From positions 1-64,000 of the forward strand of contig JAJZME010000006.1 in NCBI GenBank assembly GCA_021803035.1: 64,000 nt of DNA, in the 5' to 3' direction. Positions 25,395 through 32,627 of the stretch are shown here, piece after piece. Under the pieces are notes generated by a model, which searched no databases, was not told where the DNA came from, and worked only from the letters and a program-made list of their open reading frames with translations. Source of the DNA: Acidobacteriota bacterium (lineage in GTDB: Bacteria > Acidobacteriota > Terriglobia > Terriglobales > Acidobacteriaceae). Made by a program: the position numbers and the translations under genes. How positions within the stretch are numbered: the first letter of the stretch is position 1; each line of letters opens with the position of its first letter.

Positions 25395-26741
25395 TCAGGC
25401 GGTGTGCTCCGCCGCGGCATGTGCCATCGCCGCCGGCCCGCGGTTGATTTCGCGGTACATCAGAACCGTGAAGAGCAGACTGAGAAGCGCGTAAAGCCCC
25501 ATGAAGCCGAGCAGCGTGAACAGGCCGTTGCCTGCCGAAACCATGCTGGAGTAGCCCTGGCTGGTGCGCATCAGCCCATAGATGAGCCACGGCTGGCGGC
25601 CGAGCTCGGCCGTCAGCCAGCCGGCGGTGTTGGCAATGTAGGGCAGCGGGAAGCTCAGTAGCAGCGCCCAGAGCGCCCAGCGCGCGTTGTAGAGCCGCTC
25701 GCGCCACAACAAAAACGCGGCTACCACCATCAGCAAGACGAACCACGTCCCCAGCCCGGCCATGATGTGATAGGCGTAAAACAACAGCGGCTGCGCCGTG
25801 GGCCAGTCCTTGCGTGGGAACTGGTCCAGCCCCGCCACTTCGGCCTTGGTGGTTCCGTAGATGAGGAAGCTCAGCATATCGTTGACCACGATCGGGTTGT
25901 CGATGTGCCCGGTCTGCTCGTTGGGCTGGCCCACGAGCACGATGCCCGCGCCCGTCTGGCTTCTGAACAGGCCCTCCATGGCAGCTATGGCAGCCGGCTG
26001 GTTTCGTGCCACATACTTGCCCGCCATATCGCCGGTGGGGAAGATGATGAGGATGGTGGAGATCAAGCCGGCAATCACGCCCACCTTCACGAAGATCTGG
26101 CCGAATTCGCGGTGACGCCCATCCAGCAGGTAAAACGCGCCCACGGCCGCCATCACAAACGCGCCGGTCACCACCGCGCCGGTCATGTTGTGCGCGTATT
26201 GCCGGAGTCCCCAGGGATTGGTGAGCAGCCCCCAGAAGCTGGTGAGCTCAAACTGGCCGCCAGGCGCATGGGTATAGGCCACCGGGTGCTGCATCCAGGC
26301 GTCAGTCATGATGATGAAGAAGCCCGAGATCCACGAGCCTATGAAGACCATCACGGCCGAGAACCAGTGCAGGGCTTTCGAGAGGCGGTTTTCGCCGTAC
26401 AGGAACAGGCCCAGGAAGGCCGACTCCAGGAAGAAGCTGAAGACACCCTCCATGGCCAGGGGCTGGCCAATGACGCCGCCGGAGACCCTCGAGAACTGCG
26501 CCCAATTGGTGCCGAACTCGAATTCCATGGGAATGCCGGTTACTACGCCGAAGACGAAGTTGATGGCGAAGATACGGCCCCAGAACTTCGCGGCGCGATT
26601 CCATGTTTCGTCGTGTGTTTTGAGCGCCACGGTCTTGAGCACAACAATCAGCAGCGCCAGCCCCATGGTGAGCTGAGGGAACAGGTAGTGGAAAGTGACG
26701 GTGAAGGCAAATTGAAGACGATCAATCAGCTCACTGCTCAT
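25395..26741 (-). CDS. cydA: Cytochrome bd ubiquinol oxidase subunit I
   Basis: The 448-residue protein is CydA. H18 in TVTFHYLFP and H184 in QYAHNMTG correspond to haem ligands, and E98 and E106 in AMEGVFSFFLESAFLGLFL to the conserved glutamates of the proton/oxygen path. It is shorter than E. coli CydA (522 residues), so it has the short Q-loop found in cyanide-insensitive and many non-enterobacterial oxidases; GRQPW in the C-terminal part fits that type. With cydB it forms the quinol oxidase used at low oxygen or under stress. A CRP/FNR-type palindrome at 26888-26903 lies upstream, shared with the divergent hemY. Confidence 0.96.
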   Translation of the reverse strand: MSSELIDRLQFAFTVTFHYLFPQLTMGLALLIVVLKTVALKTHDETWNRAAKFWGRIFAINFVFGVVTGIPMEFEFGTNWAQFSRVSGGVIGQPLAMEGVFSFFLESAFLGLFLYGENRLSKALHWFSAVMVFIGSWISGFFIIMTDAWMQHPVAYTHAPGGQFELTSFWGLLTNPWGLRQYAHNMTGAVVTGAFVMAAVGAFYLLDGRHREFGQIFVKVGVIAGLISTILIIFPTGDMAGKYVARNQPAAIAAMEGLFRSQTGAGIVLVGQPNEQTGHIDNPIVVNDMLSFLIYGTTKAEVAGLDQFPRKDWPTAQPLLFYAYHIMAGLGTWFVLLMVVAAFLLWRERLYNARWALWALLLSFPLPYIANTAGWLTAELGRQPWLIYGLMRTSQGYSSMVSAGNGLFTLLGFMGLYALLSLLFTVLMYREINRGPAAMAHAAAEHTA

Positions 26742-26887
26742 GGAGCATCTCCTTCAGTGGCTTGCACGCGAAAACAGTCGCAAGCCGCCATGAGTTGGAA
26801 AGCCGGAAATTGGATTCAGGGCCCGGTTGCAGACAAAATTAGCCTAAGACACTCCGATAAGCGTATAAAAACACGTAGCATTTTCTT

Positions 26888-26903
26888 CGTGATTTACGTC
26901 ACA
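26888..26903. promoter_or_regulatory. CRP/FNR-family binding site between cydA and hemY
   Basis: CGTGA-TTTACG-TCACA is close to the TGTGA-N6-TCACA consensus of the CRP/FNR superfamily. It lies in the 292-bp divergent region between cydA (ATG at 26741) and hemY (ATG at 27034). On the cydA side a -10-like TTTATAC at about 26862-26868 would place the site centre near -40, the class II activator position. Regulator identity is inferred only from the palindrome. Confidence 0.5.
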
Positions 26904-27033
26904 TGCAACAGAAAGTGGCTGGTTAGACTCTAACCATACGTAAGTGTGCATGCTGGGGAGGCTGCATGTTTCCTGAGACATGCAGCAGCGACGCAACGAG
27001 AGCCGCTCCAAAATAACGGGATGATGTCAACAG

Positions 27034-28515
27034 ATGCGGATAGCGATTGTCGGAGGCGGCATCTCGGGGCTGGCAGCCGCCTTTGAACTGGAAAAAGCCC
27101 GCAGGGATGGCACACAAGTTGAGTATGCGCTTTATGAGGCGCGTAATCGGCTGGGTGGATCACTGGCTTCGGAGATCGTCAATGGGGCGGTCCTGGAGTG
27201 CGGCCCCGATTCCTTTCTGACCGAGAAACCGGCCGCGGCCGAGCTATGCCGCGAACTGGGGCTTGGCGGTGATCTGCTGCCTTCGAACGACGCCGCGCGC
27301 AAGACTTATGTAGTTCTCCGTGACCGTCTGGTGGCGCTGCCTGATGGCCTGATGTTCCTGGTGCCAACCAAGCTGCTTCCAACCGCACTGTCGCCGCTGT
27401 TCAGCTTTTCGGCCAAGATGCGCATGGCTCTTGAGCTGCTGCACCCTCCATCGCGGAACGGGCTCTACGACGAGTCGGTTGCGGCGCTGGTGAAAAGGCA
27501 TTATGGCGCCGAAATCGTGGATCGGCTGGCCGATCCGTTACTGTCCGGCATTTACGGAGGCGAAGCGGCGCAACTGAGCGCGCAGACGGTGTTGCCCCGG
27601 CTGGTGCAGATGGAATCGCAGTACGGCTCGCTTACGCGGGGGATGTTGGCGGCGCACCGGCAGATGCGCGCCCGCAGCGAGAGTTCCGCGCCGGGTAACG
27701 GCCAGACCCAAGCGGCGCCGCGCGCCCTGTTTACCGCGCTTCGTGGCGGCATGCAGCAGCTGGTAGACGCGCTGGCCGAGTACTTAGACCGGACTGCCGT
27801 ACATCTGGCCGCGCCGATCAGCTCCATTGAAAGAGATGCGGATGGGTGGCGGCTTGAGTCGGAAGGCTTCGTTGGCATCTACGACGCGCTGATTATGGCA
27901 TTGCCTGCCTGGGCTACGAGCGTGCTGCTCAATTCCGTTGATGAGACGCTTGCCGAGGAACTGGCCGCCATTCCCTACTCCTCCTCGATCACCGTCAACC
28001 TGGTCTATGACGAGACCCGTCTGCCCCGGCTTCCCGAAGGATTCGGCTTTCTGGTGCCGCCGAGCGAGGGCCGCGCCATGCTGGCCTGCACCTTTGTTCA
28101 TCGCAAGTTTCTGGGCCGCACGCCGCCGGGAAAAGCCGTCTTTCGCGCCTTCCTGGGCGGCATGAAGAATGAGGCTCTGCTGGCCGAAAGCAATGCGGCT
28201 CTCATCGCTCTGGTCCGGCGCGAGCTGCGCGAGATTCTGGGCGAAAGAACCTTTGGCCACGCCGACGAACCCGAGCACGTGCAGGTTTCGCGCTGGCGCC
28301 GCGCCATGGCGCAATACACCGTGGGTCACAAGGAGCGAATGGGGCGCATCGCGGCGCGTGTGCAGGCGCTGCCTGGCTTGCGCCTGGCCGGCAATGCCTA
28401 CGACGGCATCGGCGTACCCGATTGCATCCGGCTGGGACGTCAGGCCGCGCGCGAGCTGTTGACGCTCGGAGTCAAGGCTCCATCCGCCGTGGCGTTAGAA
28501 TCGCTGCGGCGCTGA
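27034..28515 (+). CDS. hemY: Protoporphyrinogen oxidase (oxygen-dependent, HemY type)
   Basis: The 493-residue FAD protein begins with IVGGGISGLAAAFELEK, the dinucleotide-binding motif, and continues with GGSLASE and LECGPDSFLTEKP. The C-terminus holds the second FAD motif LRLAGNAYDGIGVPDCIRLG. HemY (now also HemG/PgoX) oxidises protoporphyrinogen IX, or coproporphyrinogen III in some lineages, with oxygen in haem synthesis. It is divergent from cydAB, whose product needs three haems, so co-regulation makes sense. Whether it uses the protoporphyrin or the coproporphyrin route cannot be decided from this window. Confidence 0.92.
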   Translation: MRIAIVGGGISGLAAAFELEKARRDGTQVEYALYEARNRLGGSLASEIVNGAVLECGPDSFLTEKPAAAELCRELGLGGDLLPSNDAARKTYVVLRDRLVALPDGLMFLVPTKLLPTALSPLFSFSAKMRMALELLHPPSRNGLYDESVAALVKRHYGAEIVDRLADPLLSGIYGGEAAQLSAQTVLPRLVQMESQYGSLTRGMLAAHRQMRARSESSAPGNGQTQAAPRALFTALRGGMQQLVDALAEYLDRTAVHLAAPISSIERDADGWRLESEGFVGIYDALIMALPAWATSVLLNSVDETLAEELAAIPYSSSITVNLVYDETRLPRLPEGFGFLVPPSEGRAMLACTFVHRKFLGRTPPGKAVFRAFLGGMKNEALLAESNAALIALVRRELREILGERTFGHADEPEHVQVSRWRRAMAQYTVGHKERMGRIAARVQALPGLRLAGNAYDGIGVPDCIRLGRQAARELLTLGVKAPSAVALESLRR

Positions 28516-28836
28516 CGGCATTGGTTGCGGCGCCGCGCCGACTAACGAATTCCCTTGCAAATCTTCTCCGCCTGCAAACGACTTCGTCCTGTCGGCACGG
28601 ATCAGGGCCGGGTCTGGAAATACCTTGCTCGCGCACGTTGCGATGGCGTTTGCCGCCGCGCAGGGAAGGACCGATCGGGAGCCGTCCATCATGATGCATA
28701 GGTGGCCGAATCCCAAGCAAGCAGACCGGTTCATCCAAGTCGGATTTACTTATTGAGGTTGCACATTTAGAGGCGCAGCGGCCGCCGGGAAAGCTGCGCG
28801 GACCGGGAGAAGCGCGATCCGCGCCGGCAAGCAGGA
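28516..28836. other. Intergenic gap between convergent hemY and cytochrome c genes
   Basis: About 320 bp with no credible reading frame; open frames here are short and compositionally unlike the flanking genes. I see no strong hairpin with a T-run, no tRNA and no repeat shared with the rest of the window. Confidence 0.4.
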
Positions 28837-29412
28837 TTACATTTTCTTCATATTCTTTTTCTTGGCTGCTGTTGGCGCCGTGGGGGGCTGTTGCCCGCTC
28901 ACCAGCGCCATGACTTCCGGCGGGAGCTGGCTGTGGGCATTGTGCAGCAGGATGCTGACCTGCCACATCTGCTGCGTTGTCAAAATGTGGTCAAAGGCAG
29001 GCATACCGGTAAGCCGGATGCCGTTGTACACCTTCCAATAAGTCACGCCAGTTGGGTCATTGCTGACCCCAACCGCAGTGCCGTTATCGTGCAACTGCCA
29101 GAGCTGCGGCACCGTGGGGTACATATTGCGACCGATTGTTGATGGTTTGCCGTAAAAACCGTGGCAGAAAGCGCACTTTTCCACGTAGATATGTGCGCCC
29201 GCCATGAAGTTGGCTTCCGTTGCCTGGATGGGCGGCGTATGCACCATCTGGCGGTGAATGCGAGCCATAAGAGGAATATGGACAATCTGTTTTTCGAACG
29301 GGAAGGGGTGGTCAGCGACAGCAACCGGAGGATTGCCCCACCGAAACCAAGCCAGTACCAAAACAGGCACCAGCACAAGGCACGCAACGATCCCTAAAAA
29401 GAAACGTCCCAT
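28837..29412 (-). CDS. Membrane-anchored mono-haem cytochrome c
   Basis: The protein of about 191 residues has one N-terminal membrane helix (FFLGIVACLVLVPVLVLAW) and a periplasmic cytochrome c domain with a single haem site CAFCH. A later methionine in LTGMPAFD is the probable sixth ligand. The tail is Lys-rich (AAKKKNMKKM). It probably shuttles electrons near a membrane enzyme, but no partner oxidase is adjacent. GGAGG lies 12 nt before ATG 29412; an in-frame TTG at 29424 adds four residues and is possible. It is divergent from the outer-membrane-like protein gene. Confidence 0.85.
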   Translation of the reverse strand: MGRFFLGIVACLVLVPVLVLAWFRWGNPPVAVADHPFPFEKQIVHIPLMARIHRQMVHTPPIQATEANFMAGAHIYVEKCAFCHGFYGKPSTIGRNMYPTVPQLWQLHDNGTAVGVSNDPTGVTYWKVYNGIRLTGMPAFDHILTTQQMWQVSILLHNAHSQLPPEVMALVSGQQPPTAPTAAKKKNMKKM

Positions 29413-29595
29413 TTCTATATGCAACCTCCAATGAACTACATCCTACGGCATCGAGGAGCCTTTTGCCCGGCTGTGCGTCCAATCCTTGCTGGTTCACCCA
29501 CAAAGTCTCCCTCCAGATGATTTAATACCTAATGGGGGGAGCGCGCTCGAAATCGTGGCGTGCTTCCGCACTCCCGTGGAGGAATCCCTATCACG

Positions 29596-30336
29596 ATGCG
29601 TTCTTTTGTCCGTATTGCACTTCTGCTGGCGCTGGTGTATTCCGCCGCGCAGATCGTTCCGGCCCAGACTTCAAGCAGCAGTTCCCAGTCCACGACGCAG
29701 GGACAATCGCAGGCACAGCAGACGCCCAATCTTTCTCAGCAGGAGCAGGCGGTGCAGGAGCGCATCCACGAGAGGATGTTGCAACGCCGCGAGGAAGCGG
29801 TACGCGAAGTGTATTCGCACCGCTATGACGCTTTCGTCGGCATGGGCTATCTGCGCTTCACGCCGGGCCCGTCGTTGCAGAAAGTCACCCTTTATGCCTG
29901 GGACGTTGGCTTTACGCGCTATAGCAATATGCACTTTGGCGTCACCTTCGACGGCCGCGGCTACTACGGCACGACGTATGTGGGACTGAACTTTACAAAC
30001 TTTACGAAGCCGGCCATCAGCCAGTACGACATGCTGGTCGGGCCCACCTACCGATTTCGCCTTCGTCCCAAGACTGCGCTCGAGGTTCAGGCATTGGGCG
30101 GATACGCGCACATTAACACGGCCGGCGACACGAATGGCTACGGCGCCAAACCGCTGGGTCTCTATTCCCCCGGCGCAAGCTTTGCCATTTCCCCGGCCAT
30201 TCTCGGCGTCTACAACCTGTCTCCCGGCTTTGCTCTGCGCCTGGGCGCCAACGACTTTGTGACCGGCTTCGGTTCGTCGGTTCAGAACGCGCCTGGTTTC
30301 ACGGGCGGATTTGTTCTTCGGCTCGGCAAGCAGTGA
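29596..30336 (+). CDS. Secreted outer-membrane beta-barrel-like protein, hypothetical
   Basis: This 246-residue protein has a signal peptide (MRSFVRIALLLALVYSAAQ, cleavage near PAQ), a low-complexity Ser/Gln/Thr stretch, then a charged coiled-coil-like helix (EQAVQERIHERMLQRREEAV). The rest is rich in alternating aromatic and small residues, as in 8- or 10-strand outer-membrane barrels, and ends in GFVLRLGKQ. Such small barrels are common in Acidobacteriota and mostly uncharacterised. GTGGAGGA before ATG 29596 sets the start. Function unknown. Confidence 0.65.
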   Translation: MRSFVRIALLLALVYSAAQIVPAQTSSSSSQSTTQGQSQAQQTPNLSQQEQAVQERIHERMLQRREEAVREVYSHRYDAFVGMGYLRFTPGPSLQKVTLYAWDVGFTRYSNMHFGVTFDGRGYYGTTYVGLNFTNFTKPAISQYDMLVGPTYRFRLRPKTALEVQALGGYAHINTAGDTNGYGAKPLGLYSPGASFAISPAILGVYNLSPGFALRLGANDFVTGFGSSVQNAPGFTGGFVLRLGKQ

Positions 30337-31421
30337 GAAAGACACGGACGCAGGGGCCGGGAGTATGCCGGGCCTAGCGTTTATGCCAAGGCTCATCCAG
30401 CGGTTGGCTGGGCAGGCCTGGCGACTGGATGGCGTGTCGAGTCGTCAACTGCCGCATGGCGCGTCTTATAGCATACTTCTCCCGCAATGTGGATCGGGCG
30501 GTGGGAGCGATTTCGGGGCATGGATCAATGGCCTGAAACACGCGCGGTGATTCGTGCTGCCGAATCCTGGGAGATACCGGATGCCTGGATGGACGATTCC
30601 GACGCGCCACCGTCGTTGATGCGCAGGCTGCATCGCCTCCTCAAGCGGATCGCCGTGGAGTACAAGAGCGCAGACAGAATGATGCACTCCGGGAAAGTTG
30701 TGGTTCTTATACCGCCCTGCGTTTCTTGACACGATCCGATGCGAACGGCAGCTTTCAGCTTGCAACTCTCCGCTGCCGCTTTTGCTGGAGACGCTGGCGA
30801 AGGTTGATGCCCGGCTGACGCCCGCGAGGAAGAGCTGGCATACCGCAATATGGAAAGGCGGAGATCCGGATCTGCGTTTTTCGCGGGAAACGAAATTGCC
30901 TGCAAAAAATCTGTGGGGAAGAAAAATATTTTGAGGGGGGTGGTGCACGTCGGTCCGTCGGCTCGGGTCGCGGAGCGCGATTTGCACCGCTTGAGCGGCG
31001 GCCCGTTTGCCGACAGTCACGCGCTCGACAGGAACGAGCGAGGCGATTGGATTTTCAGATGAAGCAAACAGGATTGGCTCGGTCATGCTGGTGTTCTCCA
31101 CGGGGAGGCGCCGTTGTTTTGATTGTATGCGGCGGGGCGGAAATTGCCTGCAAACGCAAGTTGATGGATTTGCAGGGGTTGGGGAGCATGGGGCTTGACT
31201 GCTTTGGGGTCAGAGCTTGTATTGCTGCCAGACGGCAGGGGCTGAGCCCACGCCCTCTTACCAGTCACAAGAGACGGGATTTGCGGCGGCGTACACAGGG
31301 TATCCCGCAGTGCGCGCAGATCCCTGTGCACAAAGCCTTCGCCTTTGAACAGGATGAGATCGCGTCTTACGCGGGCCGGCGCATAGCTGGCGCAATTGCC
31401 AAGGTTCACCGCATGCCCTAA
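30337..31421. other. Gene-poor interval
   Basis: About 1.1 kb without a gene I can defend. A plus-strand frame at 30487-30729 (80 codons; contains WEIPDAWMDDSDAPPSLMRR) has protein-like composition in its middle but no ribosome-binding site, and a minus-strand frame at 30466-31101 is Arg/Ser/His-rich and looks like noise. A 15-bp direct repeat GAAATTGCCTGCAAA occurs at 30892-30906 and 31140-31154. The interval may hold eroded genes. Confidence 0.4.
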
Positions 31422-31548
31422 CAGCCTGTGGTGAAAGTTGAAATCGGGAGAAACCCATCCCTCAGGGGCTGAAGCCCGATTGATTTTGCGGCACTTAGGG
31501 CACGACTAAAGTCGTGCCCTTTCAAAACAGGACTTTTACCACAGGCTG
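31422..31548. repeat. MITE/REP-like palindromic element with 17-bp terminal inverted repeats
   Basis: A 127-bp unit is bounded by inverted repeats CAGCCTGTGGTGAAAGT (31422-31438) and its complement with one mismatch (31532-31548). Inside are a GGGCT-ga-AGCCC hairpin near 31465 and a perfect 11-bp hairpin AGGGCACGACT-aa-AGTCGTGCCCT at 31497-31520. It has no coding capacity. Nested symmetry with matching ends suggests a short non-autonomous mobile or REPIN-type element. It ends 13 bp before the YpdA-like start, so it probably influences or contains that gene's leader. Confidence 0.65.
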
Positions 31549-31561
31549 CTAAGCTAGAGCC

Positions 31562-32563
31562 ATGAGCCTGGGCACGCCGGCAGCGGCGGACACCGTCTTC
31601 GATCTTCTGGTCATCGGCGCCGGACCCACCGGCCTGGCCTGCGCCATCGAGGCGCAGAAGGCTGGATTTCGTGCGGTGCTGGTGGACAAGGGCTGCGTGT
31701 GCAACTCCATTTACCACTATCCCTCGCACATGACCTTTTTCACGACCTCGGAGCTGCTGGAGATCGGCGGCATTCCCTTTCCCAGTCCCAACGCCAAGCC
31801 CACCCGCAATGAGGCGCTTGAATACTACCGTCAGGTGGCGGCCTATTACCGGCTCGACATCCGCCAGTATCAGCTTGTCGAGCGGATCGACGGCTCTGAT
31901 GGCGATTTCACCGCGCATATCTCGGACCGCTTCGGCAGGCCCGGCCAGCTCCGCGCGCGCAAGCTGGCCATCGCCACGGGCTACTATGACCTGCCTAACA
32001 TGCTGGGGATTCCGGGCGAAGAGTTGAGCAAGGTGCATCACTATTACGACGATCCGCACCCCTACTTCGGGAATGACGTGCTGGTGATCGGCGGCAAGAA
32101 CTCCGCCGCCATTGCCGCATTGGAGCTGTGGCGGCACGGAGCCCGCGTGACGCTGGTTCATCGCGGCGCCGAGATGCACCGGCACGTGAAGTATTGGATC
32201 AAGCCGGACATTGAAAACCGCATCAAGCACGGCGAGATCGCCGCCTACTTTGGCGCCAGGGTTCTGGAGATCATGGCGGACAGGGTGCTTCTCGAAACCC
32301 GGCAAGGCCGCGAAACGATCAAGAACGACTTCGTCTTCGCGCTGACCGGCTATCATCCCGACTTCAAGTTTCTTGAGAGTCTGGGCATTGCCTTCGAGGG
32401 CCCCGACCGCCTTCCGGTCTGCAACAAGGACACGCTGGAAAGCAATGCGCCGGGTATTTATCTGGCGGGAGTTATCGTCGCCGGTTCGCGCACTAATGAA
32501 ATATTCATCGAAAATGGCCGTTTTCATGGACGTCAGATCGCGACGGCTCTTGCCTCCAAATAA
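31562..32563 (+). CDS. ypdA: YpdA/Bdr-like FAD pyridine-nucleotide disulfide reductase
   Basis: The 333-residue protein aligns by eye with YpdA (bacillithiol disulfide reductase) along its whole length: LVIGAGPTGLACAIEA for FAD, YHYPSHMTFFTTSELLEIG, HPYFGNDVLVIGGKNSAAIA for NADPH, FALTGYHPDFKFL, and a closing AGVIVAGSRTNEIFIENGRFHG. It lacks the CxxC of thioredoxin reductase, as YpdA does. The conserved Cys14 reported as important in Staphylococcus YpdA (GGPCG) is threonine here (GPT23G), with C27 four residues later. Role: probable NADPH reductase for a low-molecular-weight disulfide, with the chemistry uncertain because of that substitution. Confidence 0.82.
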   Translation: MSLGTPAAADTVFDLLVIGAGPTGLACAIEAQKAGFRAVLVDKGCVCNSIYHYPSHMTFFTTSELLEIGGIPFPSPNAKPTRNEALEYYRQVAAYYRLDIRQYQLVERIDGSDGDFTAHISDRFGRPGQLRARKLAIATGYYDLPNMLGIPGEELSKVHHYYDDPHPYFGNDVLVIGGKNSAAIAALELWRHGARVTLVHRGAEMHRHVKYWIKPDIENRIKHGEIAAYFGARVLEIMADRVLLETRQGRETIKNDFVFALTGYHPDFKFLESLGIAFEGPDRLPVCNKDTLESNAPGIYLAGVIVAGSRTNEIFIENGRFHGRQIATALASK

Positions 32564-32627
32564 TTGACTTACTGGTTTTGAACCGATATCCGGTACACTG
32601 GGGTTACCGGATTCCGGAGGACTGGCT

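Noticed and set aside
24285-25661. Long plus-strand frame (458 codons) opposite cydB and cydA
   Set aside because: It is antisense to two clear oxidase genes; composition (Glu, His, Gln, Arg-rich) is the mirror of hydrophobic codons, not a protein family.
30466-31101. 211-codon minus-strand frame in the gene-poor interval
   Set aside because: Arg/Ser/His/Pro-rich composition, no ribosome-binding site and no motif; probably spurious.
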